Positions 1 through 6,580 of a DNA stretch of 12,470 bases are shown in pieces. The notes below the pieces were generated by a model. That model saw only the letters and a program-made list of their open reading frames with translations. It ran no database searches and had not been told where the DNA came from. Position 1 is the stretch's first letter, and every line of letters starts with the position of its first letter. Where the stretch lies: assembly GCA_028281425.1 (NCBI GenBank), contig JANQJX010000015.1:1-12470 (forward strand), written 5' to 3'. The translations under genes and the position numbers were made by a program. The DNA comes from Simkania sp. GTDB lineage: Bacteria; Chlamydiota; Chlamydiia; Chlamydiales; Simkaniaceae.

Positions 1-76
1 GTTTATCTTGCGATAGAAAATACTCTACTGCTTCAAGTTTAAATTGCCCATCCTATTGCTTTTGTTCCTTTGACAT
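1..76 (-). pseudogene. IS3-type transposase OrfA, N-terminal fragment with amber stop
   Basis: On the minus strand an ATG at 76-74 follows a strong GGAGG ribosome binding site (83-87). It reads MSKEQKQ, then TAG (55-53), then DGQFKLEAVEYFLSQDK to the window edge. The pattern of a short basic start, a [Y/D]xxFKLEAV core and LSQ is typical of the helix-turn-helix N-terminus of IS3/IS911-family OrfA, where the TAG position usually holds tyrosine (TAT/TAC). One substitution would therefore explain the stop. The rest of the gene lies outside the window, so I cannot tell whether the element is otherwise complete. Confidence is moderate because only about 24 codons are visible. Confidence 0.5.
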
Positions 77-253
77 TTAAAACCTCCGACAAATTTATAG
101 TTGATTTGTCTACGTTTTATATGTCCGTAAAATTGTAGCAAGATCAGCTAAGAGAAGAAGCCAGGAAAAGACAAGCCCAGCTAAATGCAAGTGAGATTTT
201 TGACGGTAAAATATAAAAAAGAGAAGGCTTAATGCAAATATATGATCGTTGAA

Positions 254-301
254 TTTGTGAGTTTGCAGGAAGCGCAAAAACCAAGCTTGCGGTCTCACAA
301 A
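254..301. repeat. Inverted repeat TTTGTGAG/CTCACAAA
   Basis: Perfect 8-bp arms at 254-261 and 294-301 enclose 32 bases, which contain a second small inverted repeat (TTTGC 262-266, GCAAA 274-278). Pairing extends partly inward from the outer arms. It lies between the transposase fragment and the abiE promoter. It could be a transcription barrier or a remnant of a mobile-element end; no T-run supports a simple intrinsic terminator. Confidence 0.35.
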
Positions 302-375
302 CAGAAATTAACTATCAGATAATTAATATATAAGCTATTTATAACCAATATCTTATTTTTATTTTTTTCGCTTAT

Positions 376-429
376 AAATTCTACTAAATGCACTCAACTT
401 GATTTAATGAGTACATTTTTGTAGAATTT
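376..429 (+). promoter_or_regulatory. abiE promoter inside a long inverted-repeat operator
   Basis: A sigma70-like promoter is visible: TTGATT (399-404), a 17-base spacer and TAGAAT (422-427). It is embedded in a near-perfect inverted repeat. The left arm is AAATTCTACTAAATGCACTC (376-395). The right arm (409-429) is its reverse complement apart from a mismatch and a one-base insertion; its outer part GTAGAATTT contains the -10 box. The -35 box lies in the central spacer. AbiEi antitoxins of the AbiE family are known to repress their own promoter by binding inverted repeats, so this is the expected operator. The -10 box ends 6 bases before the ATG of the antitoxin gene, so the mRNA may be leaderless or nearly so. 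Confidence 0.6.
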
Positions 430-433
430 AAGT

Positions 434-1030
434 ATGAGATCAAGATCTAAATATTACCCCTTACTGAAAAAATTTCTCAGAAAGTCGATGTTTACAGTAA
501 AGGAAGCCTTAAAAGCCGGCATTCCCAGACATGCTTTAGTTTATTTTCATAAGCTTGGAGTGATAGAAAAAATTGCCAAAGGAACGTATCGAAACCCTAA
601 ACATCATCACAAAGTTGATCTTCTTGTAGAAGATCTTGCGTTAGCAGCTTCTACCATTGCAAACGCGACAATTTGTCTGATTTCAGCATTGGACATCTAC
701 GGTTTAACAGATCAAATTCCACGTGAATATTGGCTAGCCATTCCCAATTCTCAGAGATCTTCAAGGAGTTATCTCATCCGATCTGTTCGAATGCGGAACA
801 TGGATTTAGGACGCACTAAAATCTGCATTGGAACCTATAAGGTAGCTATTTTTGATCGAGAACGTTGTATTATTGATGCTTTTAGGTATCTTAGCTTAGA
901 AATTGCTATCAAAGCATTGCGAAGCTATCTTCAAGCAAAGGACTATCAACCGAATCTACAAAAACTTCAGAAATATGCCAAACAACTTAGAGTAAATTTA
1001 ACCCCTTATATTTTATCATTGACTACATGA
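434..1030 (+). CDS. abiEi: AbiEi-family antitoxin (type IV toxin-antitoxin)
   Basis: This 198-residue protein resembles AbiEi, the antitoxin and autorepressor of AbiE toxin-antitoxin/abortive-infection systems. Residues about 8-55 form a winged helix-turn-helix (MFTVKEALKAGIPRHALVYF, then a wing-like GVIEKIAKGTYRNP). The remainder (DLALAASTIANATICLISAL, then a C-terminal helical part) is the AbiEi effector domain that, in the family, counteracts the toxin without a stable complex. No Shine-Dalgarno sequence is visible; the start is chosen because the first helix before the wHTH is conserved in such proteins and because the promoter fits a leaderless mRNA. An ATG at 488 is the alternative. The stop overlaps the toxin start by 4 bases (ATGA), as in functional AbiE operons. 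The reading frame is intact although its partner is broken. Confidence 0.8.
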   Translation: MRSRSKYYPLLKKFLRKSMFTVKEALKAGIPRHALVYFHKLGVIEKIAKGTYRNPKHHHKVDLLVEDLALAASTIANATICLISALDIYGLTDQIPREYWLAIPNSQRSSRSYLIRSVRMRNMDLGRTKICIGTYKVAIFDRERCIIDAFRYLSLEIAIKALRSYLQAKDYQPNLQKLQKYAKQLRVNLTPYILSLTT

Positions 1031-1820
1031 CAACGCCACTTGAAAATTCCCTTAAATCGAGGATTCGAACGATTGCTAGATCGCAACGGATTACCGCTCT
1101 CACTTCATTCTAAAAGGCGGGATTCTTTTAGCTCACTATGTGAAGCTGGATCGCCATACACAAGATCTAGATTTTCTCATCCAGAGATTGAGTCATGAGG
1201 TTAAAACATTAAAAAAAGTGCTTTCTTCTGTCATAAGCATTCCGTTAGAAGATGGGTTTCATTTTACAAATCTCGAAGTTTGCAACCTTCCTCATCCCCA
1301 CATGAAATATGCGGGTGTTCGAGCAAACATGTTAGTACGATTTGGCAAAGCGCGGTTCCTGATTCATGTTGACCTTGGATTTGGGGATGTTGTCATTCCT
1401 ACAGAATTAGCTATTCCTTTAACGAGAGGAGATAAAGGAGCGCTGTTCGAAACCGAAGTCAACATTGCCTGCTACCCCAAAGAATTTATCTTCGCTGAAA
1501 AATTGGAAACGATCATCTATCGTGGAGCGCATAACAGTCGCATGAAGGACTTTCACGACTTGAATGTGATGATCAAATCAAAAATTTTAAATGGTCAAGA
1601 TACGGAAAAAATTGTGAAATGGGTTTTTAAGCATCGGCAAACAGAGAAACGTTGACCGATTGTCTTTAGCCACTCAGAATTAAGAGAGCTACAAAAGTTT
1701 TGGCAAGCCCATTTGCGCGGTCTTCCTCAAAGTCACGCAATGCCTCTTCAACTTGAAGAAGTGATTCTAGAGGTTAATGCTTGGATGGAGAGATATACTT
1801 CGCTATGCCATATCTTTTAG
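1027..1820 (+). pseudogene. abiEii: AbiEii-type nucleotidyltransferase toxin, broken
   Basis: The gene starts with ATG at 1027, overlapping the antitoxin stop (ATGA), and would encode the nucleotidyltransferase toxin of AbiE. It lies in three frames. MTTPLENSLKSR is read from 1027, GFERLLDR from 1061 in a second frame, and HFILKGGILLAHYVKLDRHT onward (from 1101) in a third. This implies at least two indels or small deletions near 1055-1085. The third frame runs to TGA at 1653-1655, then continues in phase from PIVFSHSEL to TAG at 1818-1820, so a single Leu-to-stop change (TTA to TGA) would explain the third lesion. Family motifs survive: GG (1116-1121), DLD (TQDLDF), HVDLGFGD, and EKLETIIYRG...SRMKDFHDL. 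The longest surviving piece starts at GTG 1140, after the GG motif, so an active toxin is unlikely. Confidence 0.75.
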
Positions 1821-2354
1821 GCACCTTGAATTCTTTTAAAATAAAAAATTTATTGATAACCTTTCTAACAGTCTTATTTGCTTTAATGCATCAAGCACAA
1901 ACTCTTATTAAATCTCTTCTAAAACCAGATGAATAGCTCATTTGTTTTTTAGATTGAAACGAGACTCATTGATAGTAAGTCACTTTAATTGAAGTCATCG
2001 TGCATTTACAGTTAAAAACCAGTGATAAACATTCACACCTAGCAACAAAAAAAATTCCTGTAAGGCTTTGATTTTTTTAATAAGCGTGACTCATTGCTAT
2101 AAATTGTTAAGTGATGCAAGGCGGGAAATGAGTTGATTTATTCTATCTGAGTTAAAGATTTTAGCTATTAATAGCAACTGCTGCAAGGAAAAGCTGCTAA
2201 TCCGCATTTCTCTAACTTCTCTTTCGAAAAGCCAAGAAATTCTCGAGGGATAAATTTACAACCTAACCTGAAAGAATTTATTGGGGATACCAGCGAAATA
2301 GAGCATGCGGGTTTTTTTAGAGAGGGCATACGAAATGGGAGCTAAAAGAAAGTT
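1821..2354. other. Intergenic stretch with no supportable gene
   Basis: This region of about 530 bases separates the decayed abiEii gene from the end of surE, which converges from the other strand. It has only short open frames. One is a 43-codon frame from ATG 1805 with a hydrophobic middle (LLITFLTVLFALM). Another is a start-less 56-codon frame at 2175-2342. I recognise neither. No tRNA, convincing terminator or array is visible. Confidence 0.4.
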
Positions 2355-3131
2355 TCAAGAAAAAAAATGGTGATCAAACCTCTCTTTTTCTTCCAAAAAG
2401 TGTTTATGATCTGTCAGCTCGCTAAGCAATAAAGGAACAGCGGTGATATACCCTTGTTCAAGCAAAGCAATATCACTTTCATGATGCTCATCGTAGATTT
2501 GTTCACTCCAATCAAAGTGAAAGAGAAAATCTCCTTTTTTTTCTTCTTGAGTCTCTCTAAGTTTTCCCGTCCAATAACGGAGACCTTGACGTGCCATTCG
2601 ACATCCTTTGATTTTTTTAATGGGGAGATGGGGAAAATTGATGTTAAGAATGGTTCCCAAAGGCAGAGGATGTTGATTAAGAAAACGAAAAATCTTTAAA
2701 ATATAGGGTTTGATATGAAAAAAATCTTTTGCTTCTTCACATTGATAAGAAAAAGCAATGCCTGGAATTCCAAGCATGACGCCCTCAATAACCGCACCAA
2801 TCGTTCCACTATATAAGACATTACGCCCTGCATTTGAGCCATGGTTGATTCCTGAGATAATCAAGTCGATTTTTTTGTCGATAAGACCATTTAAAGCAAG
2901 CCTAACACAGTCGGTTGGCTTACCATCAATTCCATAAGCATTAGGGTAGAGATTGACTGCTTCAGCTTTAATAGGATGACGATAGGTGATTCCTGCCCCT
3001 GTTCCTGACTGTTCTTGCAAAGGAGCTGCGATATATAAATGAGCTTCTTCTTCTAAAGCTTCCCACAAACATCTCAAGCCACTTGAAAAGATACCATCAT
3101 CATTTGTCAAAAGGATATGGGGCTTTTTCAT
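2355..3131 (-). CDS. surE: SurE, 5'/3'-nucleotidase (stationary-phase survival protein)
   Basis: SurE is a cytoplasmic metal-dependent phosphatase that removes phosphate from nucleoside 5'- and 3'-monophosphates. The 258 residues match the usual length (about 250). Visible hallmarks are the N-terminal LLTNDDG with the metal ligands D11 and D12, the AP..EQSGTG loop with S42, and SGINHGSNAG with N96; together these make the divalent metal site. GIDGKPTDCV and LYSGTIGAVIEGVMLGIPGIA are also family signatures. Its ATG lies 32 bases inside the 3' end of the upstream transporter gene and has no good Shine-Dalgarno sequence, which suggests translational coupling. It is the last gene of a three-gene minus-strand operon. 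Nothing looks damaged. Confidence 0.95.
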   Translation of the reverse strand: MKKPHILLTNDDGIFSSGLRCLWEALEEEAHLYIAAPLQEQSGTGAGITYRHPIKAEAVNLYPNAYGIDGKPTDCVRLALNGLIDKKIDLIISGINHGSNAGRNVLYSGTIGAVIEGVMLGIPGIAFSYQCEEAKDFFHIKPYILKIFRFLNQHPLPLGTILNINFPHLPIKKIKGCRMARQGLRYWTGKLRETQEEKKGDFLFHFDWSEQIYDEHHESDIALLEQGYITAVPLLLSELTDHKHFLEEKERFDHHFFS

Positions 3132-4539
3132 GATTTAAATTTTTGTTTCTAGTTAAAAAAGATCCTACGCATATTGCCACACTTCCAATTAAAAATCCAG
3201 GGATAAGAGAAGGGATGTTTTTGTTAAAAAAAGGCCAGAAAATAGCCGTAAGCCCTCCTAACAAAATGCCGCTCCAAGCCCCATACTTATTTGTTTGTTT
3301 AACAGTCAGTGAAAAAATTAATAAGGGACCAAATGAAGCCCCAAGACCAGACCAAGCATAATAAACGAGAGAATAAATTGTACTTATTTTAAAAAAGGCA
3401 ATTAAATAAGAGACAAAAGCAATAATTAAGATAGAAAGACGGGAAACAAAGAGAAGGTTTTTAGAAGTTGCTTTTTTATGAAAAACTCTTTTATAAAAGT
3501 CTTCTGTCAAAATAGAAGCTAAGACGAGAATTTGAGAGTCCATAGTTGAAATTGTTGCTGCTAAAACAGCACATAAAATCAAAGCGGCTATTAATGGAAT
3601 AAAATTCTCTTTCACCATCAAAACAAAAATGAGTTCTGGGTTATCAATCTTTCCATGGAAATAGGCAACACTCATAAGACCAATGAAAACGGCAAATGTT
3701 AAAATAATGATCTGCCAACTCATACCGACAAGCATCGATTTACGCATATCTTTAACTCTTCGAATTCCCATGAATTTTGTGATGATATGAGGTTGGCCAA
3801 AATAGCCAAGTCCCCATCCAAAAAGCCCAAGAAATATTTGAAAATAAGTTTCCAATCTGAAATTGGGAATCAGAGAGGTTGATAGATGATGCGTTTTAAG
3901 AGCTTTTGTAATGGCAAAAATCCCCCCTAGTTTTGGAAGGATGATCAAAGGAACAAAAACGATTACAAAAAGCAAAAAAAAGCCTTGAAAAAGATCAAGC
4001 CACGCTAAAGTCGTGTATCCTCCAATAAAAAGATAAGGAATCACAATACAAATACCAATTGTAATTCCGATAGAGTAATGAATATTAAAAAGGGTTTCAA
4101 TAAGTATTCCAATTCCAACAATTCCAGCTGAAATATAAATGGTATAAAAAACAAAAGACATCAGCGCTGTAAAAAGGCGAATCAAACCAGAAGTATCATG
4201 AAAGTGACTCTCAAAAAAAGATGACAAGGTCAAACAGTTATATTTTTCTGTTTGAAAACGGATACGAGGGGCGATGAAAAACCAGTTAAGAAACATAAAA
4301 AGAATCAGTCCAATTGCAAACCACCCATCGAAAACTCCTCCGAGAAAAATAGCAGCAGGCAACCCCATAAAAAGCCAACTGCTCATATCACTAGCGTGAG
4401 CACTGAGTGCTGTCAGCCAAAAGTTAAGAGCTCTAGAACCAATGATAAAATCGGTTGCTGTTTTGTGTCCTCGATAGGACCAAAACCCGATAAGGAATAA
4501 GATTGTAACATAAATCGCTATGGCAATGATTTCTTGCAT
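3100..4539 (-). CDS. putP: Sodium/solute symporter, PutP-like (probably Na+/proline)
   Basis: A 479-residue inner-membrane protein of the SSS family (E. coli PutP is 502). It has the expected series of about 12-13 hydrophobic helices with an outward N-terminus. The segment LTALSAHASDMSSWLFMGLP (43-62) closely matches the PutP helix carrying the Na+-site residues Asp55 and Ser57, here D51 and S53. AATISTMDSQILV, with S331 and T332, matches the PutP helix containing Ser340/Thr341, and the following ASILTEDFYK is also typical. The proline specificity is inferred from this similarity; another amino or organic acid is possible. The start overlaps the upstream ttcA-like gene by 22 bases and the end overlaps surE by 32, so all three are likely translated from one mRNA. 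For an intracellular bacterium, uptake of host proline would be a sensible role. Confidence 0.88.
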   Translation of the reverse strand: MQEIIAIAIYVTILFLIGFWSYRGHKTATDFIIGSRALNFWLTALSAHASDMSSWLFMGLPAAIFLGGVFDGWFAIGLILFMFLNWFFIAPRIRFQTEKYNCLTLSSFFESHFHDTSGLIRLFTALMSFVFYTIYISAGIVGIGILIETLFNIHYSIGITIGICIVIPYLFIGGYTTLAWLDLFQGFFLLFVIVFVPLIILPKLGGIFAITKALKTHHLSTSLIPNFRLETYFQIFLGLFGWGLGYFGQPHIITKFMGIRRVKDMRKSMLVGMSWQIIILTFAVFIGLMSVAYFHGKIDNPELIFVLMVKENFIPLIAALILCAVLAATISTMDSQILVLASILTEDFYKRVFHKKATSKNLLFVSRLSILIIAFVSYLIAFFKISTIYSLVYYAWSGLGASFGPLLIFSLTVKQTNKYGAWSGILLGGLTAIFWPFFNKNIPSLIPGFLIGSVAICVGSFLTRNKNLNHEKAPYPFDK

Positions 4540-5288
4540 GAGTATCCTAAGGAATGAAGGGCCTTTTTTGAACCATACATGTGTGCTGCTTGGGCAAGAT
4601 TTGTCATAGCGTTTGGAAATATTTCTTCCATCTGCATGAGAAGTTTTTTAACCTCTTTTCTTTTGGAGTGATTTCCAACAGGACATTGACAAGTGATCCG
4701 AGCAAATCCATAGAGTTTTGCAAAGTTTAGAATCTCTTTTTCTGGAATATAAATAAGAGGGCGAATGATTGTAACTCCATAATCGTAGAGGGTAATTTTA
4801 GGCATATTAGGAGCAAATTCTGCTTTGTGCAAGAGATTAAGAAGAAGGGTTTGAATGTTATCATCTCTATGATGACCGAAAGCAACCGTATTGAAATTTT
4901 CCTTTTTTGCAGCCTCAAAAATGAGAGTCCGTCTTCTGCGAGAACAATTATAACAAGAAAGTTCTTTAGAATTTTGAGAGATTTTTTTGATGATCAGAGG
5001 GACCTTTAAAAGGGCACAGATTTCTTTCAAGAAAGATTCATGCACCGCAGCACCGCAAGAAAAAGTGCCACTGATGTGAATAGCTTTGAGAGGAATATTT
5101 GGAAATCCTTGACCCAAAATAGCCTTTAAAAGAAATAAAAGAGAAAGGCTATCTTTTCCTCCACTTAAAGCAAGAGCAAGCCTTTTAACATTGTTAAGGA
5201 GGGAAAAATCGAAAAGAGCTTTTCGGCACATGCTTTCAAGTTTTTTGCCTTTTTTAGTCCAGGGAGGACAAGCAATAGGAATTTTCAT
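4518..5288 (-). CDS. ttcA: TtcA-like tRNA 2-thiocytidine synthase (PP-loop ATPase)
   Basis: This 256-residue protein belongs to the PP-loop ATPases that thiolate tRNA. SGGKDS (42-47) is the pyrophosphate-binding loop. CYNCSRRRR (C112, C115) corresponds to the CxxC of TtcA, and C200 or C202 in TCQCPVGNHSKR to the third cysteine ligand; in TtcA these bind a [4Fe-4S] cluster needed for sulfur transfer to C32 of certain tRNAs. GHHRDDNIQTLLLNL and the IRPLIYIPEKEI segment are also family features. It is shorter than E. coli TtcA (311), mainly at the C-terminus. No clear Shine-Dalgarno precedes the ATG; M20 is an alternative, but PPWTKKGKKLE before it looks conserved. It is the first gene of the operon and overlaps the putP-like gene. 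TilS is excluded by the cysteine pattern. I recall a PP-loop ATPase next to surE in Chlamydia trachomatis, but cannot check it here. Confidence 0.85.
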   Translation of the reverse strand: MKIPIACPPWTKKGKKLESMCRKALFDFSLLNNVKRLALALSGGKDSLSLLFLLKAILGQGFPNIPLKAIHISGTFSCGAAVHESFLKEICALLKVPLIIKKISQNSKELSCYNCSRRRRTLIFEAAKKENFNTVAFGHHRDDNIQTLLLNLLHKAEFAPNMPKITLYDYGVTIIRPLIYIPEKEILNFAKLYGFARITCQCPVGNHSKRKEVKKLLMQMEEIFPNAMTNLAQAAHMYGSKKALHSLGYSCKKSLP

Positions 5289-5469
5289 GCAAAATAACTT
5301 TTTGTTAAAAAACTCATTTTCGAATTGAAAAAAACAAGTTGTTTACAGCTTTTATAAAGGATTAATACTTTTAATTTCTATTATAAAAATGAGAAATCGA
5401 TTTTCTATACCTATGCAAAAATAGGCCTATATTGTATGATTCTTCATTTGAATTTTTAGGAAATAAATA
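5289..5469. promoter_or_regulatory. Divergent promoter region between ttcA-like and SEC-C genes
   Basis: This gap of about 180 bases separates two divergent genes and should hold both promoters. A TATAAT hexamer on the minus strand (5385-5380) is the best -10 candidate for the ttcA operon, with no good -35. On the plus strand TTTACA (5342-5347) and TATATT-like sequence near 5428 are weak candidates. The 10-bp palindrome ATAGGCCTAT (5421-5430), with an extra CCTAT at 5410-5414, lies about 40 bases before the SEC-C start and could be an operator. Confidence 0.35.
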
Positions 5470-5775
5470 ATGACAAAGTCAGGTAGAAATGATCCTTGCC
5501 CTTGCGGTTCAGGTAAAAAGTATAAAAAATGTTGTGGACAAAATCAAAAGGTTTCTAAGCATTCATTTACACATCTTACTTCCAGTAAAATTCAATCCAA
5601 TATGCAAGAAATTTCAAAAAAAGCCATCCCATCTTTTGGACCCACTTTTCAAAAAAACTCAGAAGATAAAACGCAAACTCTTACAACCCGTTTTACCCTT
5701 GGAGAGCCCCCTAAAAAAGATGAAAAGTCCTCAGATGAAAAGCAAAAAAAAGAAATAGAAGAAAATAAAAAATAA
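5470..5775 (+). CDS. Small SEC-C zinc-motif protein
   Basis: This is a 101-residue protein. Residues 8-22 (DPCPCGSGKKYKKCC) are a textbook SEC-C motif with C10, C12, C21 and C22; the motif binds one zinc ion and was first described at the SecA C-terminus, where it contacts SecB and ribosomes. Here it is N-terminal and followed by a charged, low-complexity tail rich in Lys, Glu and Ser, probably disordered. Many bacteria have such stand-alone SEC-C proteins and their roles are mostly unknown, so I infer only zinc binding and perhaps contact with ribosomes or the translocase. An AGGA-type ribosome binding site (5458-5461) precedes the ATG. It is apparently monocistronic. A good intrinsic terminator is found only about 315 bases downstream. 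Confidence 0.8.
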   Translation: MTKSGRNDPCPCGSGKKYKKCCGQNQKVSKHSFTHLTSSKIQSNMQEISKKAIPSFGPTFQKNSEDKTQTLTTRFTLGEPPKKDEKSSDEKQKKEIEENKK

Positions 5776-5885
5776 AAATTTTCAATTCGTGTTAGGATCG
5801 TGTGTATTGACAAGAATGCCTCACCTCATCTCTAGCAAGCAGATTCATAAGGACGTTGAAGTCAACAAATTACGCTCCGAATTGC

Positions 5886-5955
5886 GACCTATTTTTCCCT
5901 ACAGGGCTGTATCAATAGGCGAGATTTTTTGAGCCGAATCGAAGGGAAGCTCAAA
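5886..5955 (+). repeat. Intergenic repeat segment with hairpins
   Basis: The segment starts with GACCTATTTTTCCCT (5886-5900), which recurs exactly at 12307-12321. It also contains GGCGAGATT (5918-5926), whose reverse complement lies at 12357-12365 in that second region. A stem-loop follows, with TTTGAGC (5928-5934) pairing with GCTCAAA (5949-5955). A family of dispersed repeats is possible, but two copies in 12 kb could also be chance. Confidence 0.3.
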
Positions 5956-6089
5956 TGGATCATTCTTTATTTCTATCCCAAAGACAACACGCCGGATTGT
6001 ACGCAGAAAGCTTGCGATTTTCCCGATTTTCTAACCGATTTGGAAGTAGTATTGTGATTGGGACCAGTCCTGATTCTAAAGAATACGAA
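5941..6089 (+). pseudogene. Bcp-type peroxiredoxin fragment, frameshifted
   Basis: One frame from 5941 reads GKLKWIILYFYPKDNTPDCT, then QKACDFPDFLTDLE, and stops at TGA 6055-6057. The overlapping next frame from 6042 continues GSSIVIGTSPDSKEYE. Joined by one base change near 6041-6050, they give the active-site part of a Bcp/PrxQ peroxiredoxin: YPKDxTPxCT with the peroxidatic cysteine, the resolving cysteine in ACDF five residues on, and then V-V/I-GxSPDS. The family normally reduces hydroperoxides with thioredoxin. No recognisable N-terminal third or C-terminal half remains. The recognisable part stops where the terminator hairpin at 6090 begins. The fragment is only about 50 residues of a protein that is usually about 150. 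Confidence 0.7.
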
Positions 6090-6112
6090 GGGCTTATCCG
6101 AAGCCCTTTTTT
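6090..6112 (+). terminator. Rho-independent terminator
   Basis: GGGCTT (6090-6095), loop ATCCG and AAGCCC (6101-6106), followed directly by six T (6107-6112). This is a compact classical intrinsic terminator on the plus strand. It may end transcription from the SEC-C gene or from the former peroxiredoxin gene. Confidence 0.75.
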
Positions 6113-6194
6113 GGTCAATCCATTGGGCATCATTGGAAGTGCTCTTTTTTATTTTAGATGACACAATCAAGCGTTTGCTGAAAGCACGTGAACA

Positions 6195-6284
6195 CCCCTT
6201 CGCTAAGGGGTACGCACCTTTGCTCGGTGCTCACTTCGTATCGACGTCATTTCTACAAGTCGATGGCGCGAATTGGGACCAATT
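6195..6284. repeat. Cluster of four consecutive stem-loops
   Basis: Four perfect inverted repeats follow one another: CCCCTT/AAGGGG (6195-6210), GCACC/GGTGC (6214-6230), ATCGAC/GTCGAT (6240-6264) and AATTGG/CCAATT (6271-6284). The block is visibly richer in G and C than the flanks. It is open in more than one frame (for example from 6058 to 6369), but the hairpins suggest a structured or repeated element rather than a gene. Possible identities are a REP/BIME-like intergenic repeat or a structured RNA. I cannot assign a family. Confidence 0.4.
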
Positions 6285-6440
6285 TGGGGGAATAGAGAGA
6301 AAAATGAGGGTTGAGAAAAATGAGTTATTTCTATACATTATGGTTACTTTAAAAAAGCAGAATTATTAGTCTGATTGCTCAAAATTTGAGATTGTCATTT
6401 TAAAATTTTCCGCTATTTTTCAAAGGAAATATTTCAATTA

Positions 6441-6470
6441 TTGAATTTCATAAGAAACGCAGTGTATTTT
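6441..6470 (+). promoter_or_regulatory. Promoter of the tRNA-Val/tRNA-Asp operon
   Basis: TTGAAT (6441-6446), an 18-base spacer and TATTTT (6465-6470) lie 23 bases upstream of the first tRNA, a suitable distance for a short leader. Confidence 0.5.
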
Positions 6471-6492
6471 GATTTTTTTCTTTTGATGAAAA

Positions 6493-6565
6493 GGGCGTAT
6501 AGCTCAGTTGGTAGAGCACCTGTTTTACACACAGGCGGTCACAGGTTCGAGTCCTGTTGCGCCCA
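6493..6565 (+). tRNA. tRNA-Val (anticodon UAC)
   Basis: A 73-base cloverleaf. The acceptor arm GGGCGTA pairs with TGCGCCC with one G-T wobble, followed by the discriminator A. The D arm is GCTC/GAGC. The anticodon arm CCTGT/ACAGG has the loop TTTACAC, giving anticodon UAC, which reads GUA/GUG valine codons. The T arm is ACAGG/CCTGT with TTCGAGT. The CCA end is not encoded (ATT follows). It lies 15 bases upstream of the tRNA-Asp gene and is probably cotranscribed with it. Confidence 0.97.
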
Positions 6566-6580
6566 TTAAGCAAGGTTTTT

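Noticed and set aside
53..138. Recoding of TAG as an amino acid, suggested by two early TAG codons
   Set aside because: The groEL paralogue ends at TAG (9715-9717) exactly where its family ends and a new gene begins, and abiEii also ends at TAG. TAG therefore acts as a stop, and decay explains the two cases.
110..298. Minus-strand open frame of 62 codons with a hydrophobic middle
   Set aside because: It has no ribosome binding site, crosses the inverted repeat at 254-301, and its composition is that of AT-rich non-coding DNA. No family is recognisable.
1805..1936. 43-codon frame (MPYLLGTLNSFKIKNLL...) overlapping the abiEii 3' end
   Set aside because: No ribosome binding site is visible, and it overlaps the readable end of abiEii. 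The hydrophobic stretch alone is weak evidence for a small membrane protein.
2175..2345. Open plus-strand frame of 56 codons ending LKEFIGDTSEIEHAGFFREG... before the surE end
   Set aside because: It has no start codon and no recognised similarity, and a stretch of this length without stops is not surprising when six frames are considered. It could still be a relic.
6058..6369. 103-codon plus-strand frame across the gene-free stretch
   Set aside because: It starts in the peroxiredoxin relic and runs through a terminator and four hairpins, so it is better explained as chance openness of a GC-richer repeat.
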